The notes: generated by a model from the sequence alone, not told the origin. 64,000 nucleotides of DNA from Brevibacterium yomogidense (GCF_016107685.1 NZ_JABASY010000005.1:210151-274150), one strand, 5' to 3'. Shown: positions 27,964 through 36,449, counted from the stretch's first letter. Numbers and translations: made by a program.

Positions 27964-28521
27964 TCAGGTGAGCGGTGCGATCTCGTAGAGGTGCTCCGTG
28001 TCGTGTCCGTCCGGGTAGTCCTCGGGGACGAACAGCGGGCTATGGGTGCAGTCCGCTCCATGACGGGCTGCGAACGAGGTGAAGAGGCGCTGGGACGCCT
28101 CGTTGTCCGCGGTGATCGTGGTCTCGAGTCGTGCCGCGCCGGTGCGCTGGGCGAGCTCGTCGAGCATCCGGCCTGCCAGCCCGTGGCCTCGGCTCGCCTC
28201 GTCGACGGCGACCTGCCAGATCATGAGCGTGTCCGGGGCATCCGGTCGCATGTATCCGGTGACGAAGCCGGCGGGTGTGCCGTCCAGTGTGGCGAGGACG
28301 GAGGTGCGTGAGAAGTCGCGAGCCCACAGGAGGTAGGCGTACGAGGTGTTGAGGTCGAGGACCTTCGAATCGCGGGCGAGCGTCCACATGTGCTTGCCGT
28401 CTGCGACAGCGGGGGTGCGGAGCTCGATGCGCTCCGTGTCCGTGGTGTGGGGAGCCGCGGGGGACTGCTTGGGGACTGCGGGTGTCGGATCGGATGAGGT
28501 TGCTGTGTCTGCGTGAGTCAC
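27964..28521 (-). CDS. ectA: L-2,4-diaminobutyrate N-gamma-acetyltransferase
   Basis: 185 aa GNAT-fold enzyme, second step of ectoine synthesis. ELRTPAVADGKHMWTLARDSKVLDLNTSYAYLLW and the acetyl-CoA site QVAVDEASRGHGLAGRMLDELA (about residues 101-122) are typical; FVPEDYPDGHDTEHLYEI closes it. A ~28-residue Ser/Thr/Pro-rich leader precedes the domain. GTG start with a -10 box 6 nt upstream, so probably leaderless. First gene of ectABC; the 158-nt gap to ectB holds only a small GGACCG/CGGTCC inverted repeat. Confidence 0.95.
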   Translation of the reverse strand: MTHADTATSSDPTPAVPKQSPAAPHTTDTERIELRTPAVADGKHMWTLARDSKVLDLNTSYAYLLWARDFSRTSVLATLDGTPAGFVTGYMRPDAPDTLMIWQVAVDEASRGHGLAGRMLDELAQRTGAARLETTITADNEASQRLFTSFAARHGADCTHSPLFVPEDYPDGHDTEHLYEIAPLT

Positions 28522-28527
28522 AACTCC

Positions 28528-28555
28528 AACCTAGCGACCTGAGATCTGATCTCAA
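28528..28555 (-). promoter_or_regulatory. ectABC promoter with overlapping 15-bp palindromic operator
   Basis: Minus strand: TTGAGA (28555-28550), 16 nt, TAGGTT (28533-28528), 6 nt, then the ectA GTG. The perfect palindrome TGAGATCTGATCTCA (7-bp arms, one central base) covers 28540-28554, overlapping the -35 box and most of the spacer. A protein bound there would block RNA polymerase. Confidence 0.65.
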
Positions 28556-28710
28556 CCGGGCGGAAATCGCAGGACAGGGGGCAAAGCGGCCTGTGATCAC
28601 GGTCGATCGGGCCCACGCATCGACCCCCGCATCCTCAACCGTGGCGGGGGGATGCGGGGGCCGTGTGCGCGGGTGGTCTGCTCACGGTGGAACTGGTGTC
28701 CCACCGTCAC

Positions 28711-28734
28711 ATTACCGTTACCGTTTCGTTACCG
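28711..28734. repeat. TTACCG hexamer repeats upstream of ectA
   Basis: TTACCG occurs at 28712, 28718 and 28729 (6 and 11 bp apart); two fuller copies CGTTACCG start at 28716 and 28727, one helical turn apart. They lie about 195 bp upstream of ectA and just downstream of the YajQ gene. A 7-bp inverted repeat (ACGGTGG/CCACCGT at 28684-28707) sits beside them. Confidence 0.5.
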
Positions 28735-28807
28735 AATGCCCGGGATGCGGGACTCTCGTGTGGCCCACGTCACGTCCCGTGCGGCGGCGATCGACGGTCG
28801 TCGAGGC

Positions 28808-29299
28808 TCAGCGGTAATTGATGAACTGGAGGTCGACGGCGAGGTCCTTGCCCTTGAGCAGGGCGATGACGCTCTGGAGGGCGTCGCGCTTCTTCGAGCT
28901 CACGCGCAGCTCGTCGCCCTGGATCTGGGCCTTCACTCCCTTGGGCCCCTCGTCCCGGATGATCTTCGAGATCTCCTTGGCGTTCTCCTTGTCGATGCCC
29001 TCCTTGAGCGAGGCGTCGATCCGATGCTCCTTGCCGGACGGGTACGGCTCTCCCGCGTCGAGCGACTTGAGGGAGATGCCGCGGCGGACGAGCTTCGACT
29101 GGAAGACGTCGAGCGCTGCTGCCACCCTGTCGTCCCCGTCGGCGCGCAGCTGGATGCCTTCGCCCTTCCATTCGATGGCGGCGCCGGAGCCCTTGAAGTC
29201 GTAGCGGGAGGCGATCTCCTTCGCTGCCTGGTTGAGTGCGTTGTCCGCTTCCTGGCGGTCGACCTTGCTGACGATGTCGAAGCTGGATTCCGAAGCCAT
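28808..29299 (-). CDS. YajQ-family nucleotide-binding protein
   Basis: 163 aa. [79 protein letters not shown] and a final DLQFINYR are the YajQ signature. E. coli YajQ binds nucleotides and tRNA, and a Xanthomonas member binds cyclic di-GMP; the role here is not known. ATG 29299 has AGGAGG 5 nt upstream; an earlier start at 29350 would add a non-conserved leader. Confidence 0.93.
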   Translation of the reverse strand: MASESSFDIVSKVDRQEADNALNQAAKEIASRYDFKGSGAAIEWKGEGIQLRADGDDRVAAALDVFQSKLVRRGISLKSLDAGEPYPSGKEHRIDASLKEGIDKENAKEISKIIRDEGPKGVKAQIQGDELRVSSKKRDALQSVIALLKGKDLAVDLQFINYR

Positions 29300-29388
29300 G
29301 AATGCCTCCTGTGGTGGGCGACGTGAGGGGCCTGCGGCGCGTGGCCGCATGTCGCGCCCATGCTAGTCCAGCGCTGGGCGTCGTCCGA

Positions 29389-29418
29389 TTAGCGCCGGTG
29401 CCGATCAGTGTGTATTCT
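29389..29418 (+). promoter_or_regulatory. tRNA-Tyr promoter
   Basis: TTAGCG (29389-29394), 18 nt, TATTCT (29413-29418); the start site would be about 20 nt before the mature tRNA. Confidence 0.55.
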
Positions 29419-29444
29419 CTATCAGGTGCTCTTTCGAGCGCGAC

Positions 29445-29526
29445 GGCAGATTGCCCGAGCGGCCAAAGGGAGCTGACTGTAAATCAGCCGGCACAGCCTT
29501 CGTAGGTTCGAATCCTACATCTGCCA
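29445..29526 (+). tRNA. tRNA-Tyr (anticodon GTA)
   Basis: 82 nt with 7-bp acceptor stem (GGCAGAT/ATCTGCC), anticodon GTA at 29479-29481 in loop CTGTAAA, a long class-II variable arm, T-loop GTTCGAATC and discriminator A. The 3' CCA is not encoded. Confidence 0.97.
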
Positions 29527-29533
29527 CGTCGCA

Positions 29534-29578
29534 ACGAGGCCCGTTCCACAGCGGAAGCGCTGAGGGGCGGGCCTTCGT
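29534..29578 (+). terminator. Hairpin after tRNA-Tyr
   Basis: ACGAGGCCCG (29534-29543) pairs with CGGGCCTTCGT (29568-29578) with one bulged T; a smaller hairpin lies inside the loop. No U-tract follows. Confidence 0.6.
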
Positions 29579-29661
29579 CATGTGCCCGTGCTTTCGACGG
29601 ACCTGATCGTGGGGTGACAGGACGGACACACGTTCGGTCAGCACGCGGGGCTCCGGGACAG

Positions 29662-29667
29662 TAATCT
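29662..29667 (+). promoter_or_regulatory. -10 box for the glutaminase operon, probably leaderless
   Basis: TAATCT, then 6 nt, then ATG 29674. A weak -35-like GTCAGC lies 18 nt upstream. Confidence 0.5.
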
Positions 29668-29673
29668 GAGCGC

Positions 29674-31500
29674 ATGCGCTCTCCCGTCCAGTCCTACCTG
29701 CTGAGCCTCCACGAGACCGTCAGCAGCGCCGACCCCTTCGCCGATGCCCGCCTGTCGCGCCACCGTACGGCCGCAGCACCGGAACCGGAGGCCGACGCCC
29801 TGGTCCTCTACGACGCCGACCCCACGAGGATGGGGATCGCGATGACGACGGCGGACGGCCACACCTACCGTGTGGGGGACGCGGACGTCTCCTTCTCCAT
29901 CCAGTCCATCTCGAAGGTGTTCGTCTACGGGCTGGCGCTCATGGATTCGGGCTTCGACGCGGTCGACTCGAAGATCGACGTGGAGCCGTCCGGCAGCGCC
30001 TACAACGACATCTCGTCGGAGTCCGGCAGCGGCCGCCCCAAGAACCCGCTCATCAACATCGGCGCGATCGCCGCTGCCTCCCTCGTGAAGCCGGATGAGG
30101 GCCAGACGGTGTTCGACCGGATCCTCGCGACGATGTCGGCCTGTGCGGGACGCCCTCTGTCCCTCGACCAGGACATCCTCGAGCAGGACCTGCGGGAGGG
30201 GGCGCACAACCGCGGGCTCGCATGGTTCCTGTCCTCGTGGGGGATCATCGACGGTGACCCGGCCCCCGCGTTCAAGGACTACACGAGGCAGTGCGCGGTG
30301 ACGGTCACGGCCGCGGATCTGTCCGTCATGGCGGCGACCCTCGCGAACCTGGGCGTCAACCCCGTCACGGGGGAGCGCGTCTTCACGGAGGCAGTCGTCG
30401 AGCGGGTGCTGTCCGTCATGACGACGTGCGGGATGTACGACGACTCGGGCGACTGGGTCGCGACCGTCGGGCTGCCCGCGAAGAGTGGGGTGGGCGGCGG
30501 GATCATCTCCGTCCTGCCCGGCCAGTTGGGGATCGCGACGTTCTCGCCGCCGCTGGACGAGCACGGCAACAGCGCGCGCGGCATCATCGTCCACGAGGAG
30601 ATGTCCGCGGACCTGGGCCTCCACTTCGTGCGCGCCGCGACGGTCGGCAGGTCCTCGATCCGCTCCCACGCGACCGTCGACATCGCGCACTCCACCGTTC
30701 GTCGCCCTGCGGAGGCGGATGCGGTGCTGGCGGAGCACGGCGACCGCGCCCACCTCATCGAACTGGTGGGTGATCTCCAGTTCAGCGGCTTCGAAGCCGT
30801 CGCACGGCTCATCGGCGACCTGGACGAACCGCTCTGCGTCATCCTCGACTTCACGAAGGTCGACGAGCTCTCCACTGTGACGATCGACAGCCTGCACCGA
30901 CTGGCCGACGCGATGGCGGAGGCAGGCATCGCGCTGTCTGCGGTCGACGTGGACGGGCTCCTGGCCGACCATGTCGAGACCATGGGCATCCGGACGTTCG
31001 CGTTCCGGTACGCGGCGCTGGCCTGGGCTGAGCGCTTGGTGCTCGAGCAGTTCGGGGACGAGTCGTGCTTCTACGACCCCGAGTACACGCACGCGCCCAT
31101 GCTCGATTCGCTGGAGCCCGAGCACCGGAGGGTCATCCTCGAGCTCCTCGTCAACCAGCGGTACCGTCCGGGCGAAGCGGTGCGGGCGATCGGCGACGAC
31201 TTCGACGGGATCCGCTTCATGCGGGCCGGTGAGGTGCGCACGTACAGTGCGGACGGCGGGCTGCTCGCGGTGCTGCGGGCGGGCACCACCTTTGGGGAGT
31301 TCGCCCTGAATCCGGACGGCGGCCAGCCCTTCGACATGATCGCGACGAGTGACACGACGCTGGACTTCCTGCCCGCCGAGGACATCGACCGGCTGGGCGT
31401 CGACGATCCCGCTGTTGCGGCGGCTCTGTGGCGCAGCATCACCGTCAACGGCTACACGCGGTTGGCGCAGGCGGTCCGAGGAGAGGCGCAGACGCTGTGA
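29674..31500 (+). CDS. glsA: Glutaminase A fused to STAS and cyclic-nucleotide-binding-like domains
   Basis: 608 aa. Residues 1-305 are a serine-dependent glutaminase (glutamine to glutamate plus ammonia): the SxxK active site is S78-I-S-K81 in SFSIQSISKVFVYGL, with NPLINIGAIA and LPAKSGVGGGIISVLPGQLG. About residues 325-440 read as a STAS domain (LIELVGDLQFSGFEAV, VILDFTKVDELSTVTIDSL). About 460-575 read as a cNMP-binding domain (YRPGEAVRAIGDDFDGIRFMRAG, GTTFGEFAL), but the Arg of the phosphate-binding cassette seems to be missing after FGEFAL. A cytoplasmic enzyme with built-in regulatory modules. First gene of a four-gene coupled run. Confidence 0.92.
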   Translation: MRSPVQSYLLSLHETVSSADPFADARLSRHRTAAAPEPEADALVLYDADPTRMGIAMTTADGHTYRVGDADVSFSIQSISKVFVYGLALMDSGFDAVDSKIDVEPSGSAYNDISSESGSGRPKNPLINIGAIAAASLVKPDEGQTVFDRILATMSACAGRPLSLDQDILEQDLREGAHNRGLAWFLSSWGIIDGDPAPAFKDYTRQCAVTVTAADLSVMAATLANLGVNPVTGERVFTEAVVERVLSVMTTCGMYDDSGDWVATVGLPAKSGVGGGIISVLPGQLGIATFSPPLDEHGNSARGIIVHEEMSADLGLHFVRAATVGRSSIRSHATVDIAHSTVRRPAEADAVLAEHGDRAHLIELVGDLQFSGFEAVARLIGDLDEPLCVILDFTKVDELSTVTIDSLHRLADAMAEAGIALSAVDVDGLLADHVETMGIRTFAFRYAALAWAERLVLEQFGDESCFYDPEYTHAPMLDSLEPEHRRVILELLVNQRYRPGEAVRAIGDDFDGIRFMRAGEVRTYSADGGLLAVLRAGTTFGEFALNPDGGQPFDMIATSDTTLDFLPAEDIDRLGVDDPAVAAALWRSITVNGYTRLAQAVRGEAQTL

Positions 31501-32465
31501 CGAACACCCGTGGGAACCACGACCCCGCAGGACCCGGCCCCGCGCCTGCGGGAGACGGCCCGAACAGCCCCGCGGGGCACGAGTGGACCGCGCACGAGTC
31601 CGCCGGGCACGAATCCGCTGGGACCGACGCGGTGAGCGCCGGTCCGCTCACCAGCACGTGGGCCGACCGCGTGCGGTCCGCGGCGTTCGCTCACGAGGAC
31701 ATCGACGGTGTCCCGCTCGTGACAGACCGGCCCTGGGTCATCGCGCACCGCGGTTATTCCGGCGCGGCGCCCGAGAACACGCTCGCCGCGGTCGACGCCG
31801 CCCGCATGATCGGCGCGGACTGGATCGAGGTCGACCTGCACGTGAGCGGTGACGGCACCCCCACCGTCATCCACGACCAGTCGGTCGACCGGACGACCGA
31901 CGGGTCCGGTGCTGTGAGCAGGCTCGACGACGACGCCCTGTCGCGACTGGACGCGGGATCGTGGGCGGGGCCCGGCTTCGCGGGGCAGCGGCTGCCGAAG
32001 CTCGACACCCTCCTCAAGGACGTGTCGACGAAGGGCGGTCGCCTGCTGCTCGAACTCAAGGGGGAGTGGTCGCCGGGTGCCGTGGCCTCCGTCGCGGGTT
32101 CCATCATCGACGAGGGGATGGCGGACCGCGTCGTCGTCCAGAGCTTCTCCGTCCCCACCCTCGCGCACCTGCGCGACATCGCTCCGCTCGTCGAGCGCTG
32201 CCTGCTGCGGACGACGCCCCGGGAGGACGACATGAGGGTCGTCGACGAGCTCCAGGCGCTCGCCTACAACCCGTCGGTCCGCGGGTTCTTCACGCGCCGG
32301 CACGTCGTCGACCGGTTCCTCGACGCCGGCTACGGGATGTTCGTGTGGACGGTCGACGAACCGGCGTCCTGGGAGAGGCTCCTGGGCGCCGGGGTGCACG
32401 GCGTCATCACGAACCTGCCCGCAACACTCCAGGGTTACATCGCGGCGAAGTACGACGCGGTATGA
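31497..32465 (+). CDS. Glycerophosphodiester phosphodiesterase
   Basis: 322 aa TIM-barrel GDPD. Catalytic blocks: VIAHRGYSGAAPENTLAAVD (about residues 82-101), WIEVDLHVSGDGTPTVIHDQSVDRTTDGSG, LLLELKGEW, VVVQSFS and FVWTVDEPASW. It hydrolyses glycerophosphodiesters to sn-glycerol-3-phosphate and an alcohol. There is no signal peptide; the first ~45 residues are a Pro/Gly/His-rich low-complexity leader with HESAGHESAG. GTG start overlaps the glutaminase stop by 4 nt; the stop overlaps the next ATG by 4 nt. Confidence 0.92.
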   Translation: MTNTRGNHDPAGPGPAPAGDGPNSPAGHEWTAHESAGHESAGTDAVSAGPLTSTWADRVRSAAFAHEDIDGVPLVTDRPWVIAHRGYSGAAPENTLAAVDAARMIGADWIEVDLHVSGDGTPTVIHDQSVDRTTDGSGAVSRLDDDALSRLDAGSWAGPGFAGQRLPKLDTLLKDVSTKGGRLLLELKGEWSPGAVASVAGSIIDEGMADRVVVQSFSVPTLAHLRDIAPLVERCLLRTTPREDDMRVVDELQALAYNPSVRGFFTRRHVVDRFLDAGYGMFVWTVDEPASWERLLGAGVHGVITNLPATLQGYIAAKYDAV

Positions 32466-34774
32466 CCGCCCGTCCGCTTCCCGCCCACCGGCCGCTGCCG
32501 GCCGCGCTGGTCGCGGCGGGGCTGATGGTCGCCGTGTGCGGCCTCGGCGCCGGTCCCGCGGTCGTGGCCGCTGCGCCCGCGGCGGCCGCCGTCACGACAG
32601 CGCAGCCGGACCCCGTCGCCGAGGCGGAGGAGGCGCCCGCGCAGTCAGGAGAGTCGCCCGCCGCCGGGGAGGACGTCCGTGACACCTACCGCGAACGGGT
32701 CGCCGCCTACCTGGAGACCGTGGCGGGCGGCTGGGCCGACGACGTCGTCGCGGTCGCCCCGGAAGCGGTGGGGAGCTGGGACGACCGGCAGCGCGCGATG
32801 ATCGATCCGCGGATCGAGGCGCTCGAGGACGACGGGTGGACGGTGCGGATCGCAGTCCTCCCGCACTTCTCGTACCCCTATGACAGGGGGCTGGACCTGC
32901 CGGACATCGACGCCGGCCTGCAGCGCGGCCTCACCCGGATCGCAGAGGCGGACCCGCACGGGAAGACCGTCTACCTGCTGGCGCGGGGGTCGTCGGTCAC
33001 CTCCAGCGTGTACGCGGACGGGCACCTGCAGAGGGAGCTCGCGGCGGTCTACCCGCTGGGCCCGCCGTATGTGAACACGGAGCAGACCGCGGCAGAGCTC
33101 TCGTACGCGCTGCGGGCGGTCGCGGCCGACTCCCCACTGCCGGAGCTGCTGCCGGAGGAGACGGCGCCGGTGGGGTGGACGGGCGTGCGCTACCGCGCCC
33201 TGTCGATGCAGCTGGGGGAGACCGGCACACAGATCATGACGGCGGCGTTCCTCGCCGCCGCTGCGGTCGGTGCGGTCCTCCTGGTGCTGTCCTGGCTGGT
33301 GCTCCTGCCGCGCACATCGGGGCCGCTCGCCAGGCTCTTCGGCACCCGGATCGACCGTGCGCACGAAGCCGCCGCGCTCGCCTCCCTGAAGGACCGCGCG
33401 GTGCGGGCGCATCGGAGTCTCACCCGGGCGAAGCGGCTGGAATCGTCGCTCGAGACGGCGGTCGGCCGACTGCCGGACCCCGGCGCCACGGACTCACCGC
33501 TCGTGTGGGCGGGCTGGACCGCGCTCGAGGAGGAGCACGACGGCCGCGACCGGACGCTGTGCTTCTTCCGGCCGGATCTGCCGGCGGACAGGCAGGAGAG
33601 CGTCGACGTCCTGGGCGCGCAGCTGGTCGTCCCGGTGTCCGACCTGGCGGCCGAACGTCTGGAGAAGGGGCGCGCACCGTCCTACCTCAGCCTGTCCGGC
33701 ATCGACCGGGGGAAGCCGTACTGGACCCGAGCGTCGTCCCCGTGGGCGGCCAGCGGCTACGGCGCGTTCGGCCCTCTCAGCGAGGCGATCGCGGCGATGC
33801 CTGCGCAGTGGGAGCCTGCTGCCGGCGCCGTGCGGATCGCGCGGGCCGTGGAGACGGGGCGCACGCAGACGCCGTCGACGCGCGCGGGCGCTTCCCCATG
33901 GGCACGGACCGCGCTCCTGGCGGTCACCGCGGCCCTGGCGCTGTCCGCCGGCATCGTGGGCGGCGTGCACGATGCCGGGCAGATGGAGAAGGTCTACACC
34001 GCGGAGCCCGGTGCGCCCGGTTCCCCGGTCTCCGACCCGCAGGCGGCCCAGCGGCAGATCATCGCCGAGGCGGTCGCCGCCTCCGAGGACGCCCCGTACG
34101 TCGATCAGTGGACCGGTCTGGCACTGGTCGGTCAGGACGTGTCCGCCGTGGGCGAGGTCGCGGAATCCGTCGCGGAGGACACCGGCCGCGACGTGCGTGT
34201 CATCGCGCTCGTCGCGGCGAGCTCCGGTGTGCTCGACACCGTGCGGCTGGAGGACCGCGTGGAGGAGGCGCTGCCGGACGGGACGATCGCGGTCCTCCTC
34301 AGCAAGCATTCGGCGTCGATCGTGACCGGGGGCCTCGAGGAGGACTACTCCGCGGACAGGGCCGACCGTCCTCAGCCCGGCCCCGACGACACAGTGGTGG
34401 ACAAGGCCATCGCAGAGCTGCGCTGGGCTGCGAAGACGACGTGGGTGCCGGCGGACCCTGCCTCCGCGTCGTCGACCGGCGACGGAGCGGACGAGAGCTT
34501 CATGCCTGCGCCGGGGACCGACGCGTGGGTGATGCGGACCTGGACGCGGACGCTCCTGGGAGCGGGCGGAGCGACGCTCGCAGTCCTCATCGTCGGCATC
34601 GTCTTCCGCAGACTGGTCACCGACCGGACGGATCCCACGGCCCGTGAGCAGCACCCGAAGGGGCGCGCCGGGGGTCGGCGAGGAGATTCGCGGGAGCGAC
34701 GACGGCCACAGGAGCGTGGACGGGCACAGGAGCACGGGCGCCGCGCACGCGGACGGAAGAGGGGCGGGCGATGA
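32462..34774 (+). CDS. Large membrane protein with repeated TPM-like extracytoplasmic modules, unknown function
   Basis: 770 aa, not recognised as a named protein. A signal peptide or anchor lies at residues 14-43, membrane helices near 259-282, 481-503 and 697-716, and the C-terminus is a strongly basic tail (RRARGRKRGGR). Two outside segments (about 75-235 and 515-680) each start with a helical stretch and contain a hydrophobic strand preceded by charged residues (WTVRIAVLPHFS; DVRVIALVAASS) and a later strand (KTVYLLAR; TIAVLLSK), a TPM-like pattern suggesting internal duplication. ATG overlaps the GDPD stop; the stop overlaps the next ATG, both by 4 nt. Confidence 0.75.
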   Translation: MTARPLPAHRPLPAALVAAGLMVAVCGLGAGPAVVAAAPAAAAVTTAQPDPVAEAEEAPAQSGESPAAGEDVRDTYRERVAAYLETVAGGWADDVVAVAPEAVGSWDDRQRAMIDPRIEALEDDGWTVRIAVLPHFSYPYDRGLDLPDIDAGLQRGLTRIAEADPHGKTVYLLARGSSVTSSVYADGHLQRELAAVYPLGPPYVNTEQTAAELSYALRAVAADSPLPELLPEETAPVGWTGVRYRALSMQLGETGTQIMTAAFLAAAAVGAVLLVLSWLVLLPRTSGPLARLFGTRIDRAHEAAALASLKDRAVRAHRSLTRAKRLESSLETAVGRLPDPGATDSPLVWAGWTALEEEHDGRDRTLCFFRPDLPADRQESVDVLGAQLVVPVSDLAAERLEKGRAPSYLSLSGIDRGKPYWTRASSPWAASGYGAFGPLSEAIAAMPAQWEPAAGAVRIARAVETGRTQTPSTRAGASPWARTALLAVTAALALSAGIVGGVHDAGQMEKVYTAEPGAPGSPVSDPQAAQRQIIAEAVAASEDAPYVDQWTGLALVGQDVSAVGEVAESVAEDTGRDVRVIALVAASSGVLDTVRLEDRVEEALPDGTIAVLLSKHSASIVTGGLEEDYSADRADRPQPGPDDTVVDKAIAELRWAAKTTWVPADPASASSTGDGADESFMPAPGTDAWVMRTWTRTLLGAGGATLAVLIVGIVFRRLVTDRTDPTAREQHPKGRAGGRRGDSRERRRPQERGRAQEHGRRARGRKRGGR

Positions 34775-36198
34775 GACGACGAACGGTCATGCGGCAGTCG
34801 GTGAGGACGGTCGCCGTGGCGGCCCTCGCGCTGGGCGCGGTGTGCGGCGGGCTGAGTGCCGGTCCGGCCTCGGCGACCGTCCTGGAGCGGACGGGCGGGC
34901 CCGTCGTCGACGACCGGGCCGTGGTGGACGGCGGTGCCGTCCGGGACGGTGGCGGTGCACGGACGGTGAGCGGGGCCTCGGCGGCGGTGGCGGTCCAGGC
35001 GTCCGCCGCGGAAGGCGACGGCGACGAATCCCTGCTGGGGAAGGCCGACCGGCTCGTGGAGCAGCTCCAGGAGGAGCCCCTCGTCGCCGACGACGCGTCC
35101 GCGGACGTCTACGGCAGCGCGTTCGACGAACTGCGGCAGCTGCAGGACGACGCGGCCGTGCAGACCTACATCGTGTTCGACGGCGAGCTCGACTACCAGC
35201 AGACCACCACGATGGCGCAGATCCTCGCCGAACTGCTGCCCGGGGACGAATACGTCGTCCTCGTCGTGGGCGAATCCAAGGTGGGACCCACCGCGGAGGC
35301 TGTCGCCGCGGACGAGGACCGTGCTCGCCTACTCCGGATGCAGTTCTCCGCGCTGGGGGAGAACGGGGCGCAGGAGCGGTCGGTCCTCGTGCGGATGCGG
35401 ACCGGCCTGGAGAGGCTCGCGGACCCGCAGGAGGTCCGCTACGCATCGTCTGGCAACGACACCCTGCGCTGGCTCAGCTGGCAGGTGTCCTCCTCACCCC
35501 TGCGCACGCTCGTCGTCGCAGTCGCGACCATCGCGATCATCGCGGCGGCGCTGTGGTTCCTCGTCCCGCGGGGAGCGAAGCGCAAGCGGTACCGGATCCC
35601 CAAGGCGGTCGCGATCGCGGCTGCGGCGGCGGACCGGCAGGCGATGCGCCGCGCGCTGGGCGAGGACGCGCTGGACGTCGTCGAACGCCTCCAGGAGCTG
35701 CAGACGGGGACGCTGGACCGTGAGACCGCGGACCTCGTCGAGCACGGGCTGGACGCCTACGGTCTGGCCCGACGGCTCGCGGACGACGAGGAGTCGCGCG
35801 AGGACGACCTCGCCGGCGCCATGGTGCTCATGGGCATCGCGGAAACGGCGGTCACGCACGCGGAGGCGCAGACGGGCTCGGGCAGGCGGACCGGCGGGCG
35901 GGGCGCGCGGAAGGGGCGAGCCGCGAAGGCACCGGAGCCCCTGTGCAGCCTCGACCCGCGCCACGGACCCGCGAAGAAGGAGATCGACGTGTCCGTTGCG
36001 GGTCGGGCGGGTTCGCTCACCGTCCCCGCCTGCGCCAAGTGCCTCCACGACGACCGGAACGACAACCCGCTGCGGTGGCTCACCGTCGACGGGAAGCCGT
36101 ACGTGCTGCGCGACACCGTGTGGGCCGCGACGCTCTACGGCGGGACGGAGGACGACCTCGTCGACGCCGTCGTGGCCGCACGGGCGAAGGCGTCCTGA
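34771..36198 (+). CDS. Secreted/membrane-anchored protein with TPM-like module and C-terminal Cys motif, unknown function
   Basis: 475 aa. Signal peptide at residues 1-36 (ALALGAVCGGLSAGPASA), then a low-complexity Gly/Val/Asp stretch, one outside module (about 85-215, with VQTYIVFDGELDYQQTTTMAQIL and EYVVLVVGES), a membrane helix near 244-266, and a cytoplasmic part with CSLDPRHGPAKKE and VPACAKC, a four-Cys/His pattern that could bind a metal. The outer module resembles those of the upstream protein, so the two are probably partners. No enzyme motif is seen. Confidence 0.75.
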   Translation: MRRRTVMRQSVRTVAVAALALGAVCGGLSAGPASATVLERTGGPVVDDRAVVDGGAVRDGGGARTVSGASAAVAVQASAAEGDGDESLLGKADRLVEQLQEEPLVADDASADVYGSAFDELRQLQDDAAVQTYIVFDGELDYQQTTTMAQILAELLPGDEYVVLVVGESKVGPTAEAVAADEDRARLLRMQFSALGENGAQERSVLVRMRTGLERLADPQEVRYASSGNDTLRWLSWQVSSSPLRTLVVAVATIAIIAAALWFLVPRGAKRKRYRIPKAVAIAAAAADRQAMRRALGEDALDVVERLQELQTGTLDRETADLVEHGLDAYGLARRLADDEESREDDLAGAMVLMGIAETAVTHAEAQTGSGRRTGGRGARKGRAAKAPEPLCSLDPRHGPAKKEIDVSVAGRAGSLTVPACAKCLHDDRNDNPLRWLTVDGKPYVLRDTVWAATLYGGTEDDLVDAVVAARAKAS

Positions 36199-36227
36199 GG
36201 GGTGCGTCACACTCCCGGAATCCGGCT

Positions 36228-36256
36228 TTGCAAACGGTGGGGCGGATGTGTAAAGT
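36228..36256 (+). promoter_or_regulatory. Promoter of the tRNA-Thr/tRNA-Met unit
   Basis: TTGCAA (36228-36233), 17 nt, TAAAGT (36251-36256), 11 nt before the tRNA-Thr. This is one of the best-matched promoters in the window. Confidence 0.75.
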
Positions 36257-36267
36257 AACTGCTCGTT

Positions 36268-36340
36268 GCCCCAATAGCTCAGTCGGCAGAGCGTTTCCAT
36301 GGTAAGGAAAAGGTCAAGGGTTCGATTCCCTTTTGGGGCT
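36268..36340 (+). tRNA. tRNA-Thr (anticodon GGT)
   Basis: 73 nt; acceptor GCCCCAA/TTGGGGC, D-arm GCTCAGTCGGCAGAGC, anticodon stem TTTCC/GGAAA with loop ATGGTAA, T-arm with GTTCGATTC, discriminator T. CCA is not encoded. Confidence 0.97.
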
Positions 36341-36367
36341 CTCGTGGACTCGATGCGGTTCGCGCAC

Positions 36368-36441
36368 GGCGGGGTAGCTCAGGCGGTTAGAGCGCACGAC
36401 TCATAATCGTGAGGTCGGGAGATCGAGACTCCCTCCCGCTA
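36368..36441 (+). tRNA. tRNA-Met (anticodon CAT), elongator type
   Basis: 74 nt; begins GGCGGGGTAGCTCAG, anticodon CAT at 36402-36404 in stem CACGA/TCGTG. The acceptor has a G1-T72 pair, as in related elongator tRNA-Met. The T-loop reads ATCGAGA between GGGAG and CTCCC, so position 54 is A where nearly all tRNAs have T. There are no three G-C pairs below the anticodon, so it is not the initiator. Confidence 0.93.
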
Positions 36442-36449
36442 CAGTCTGA

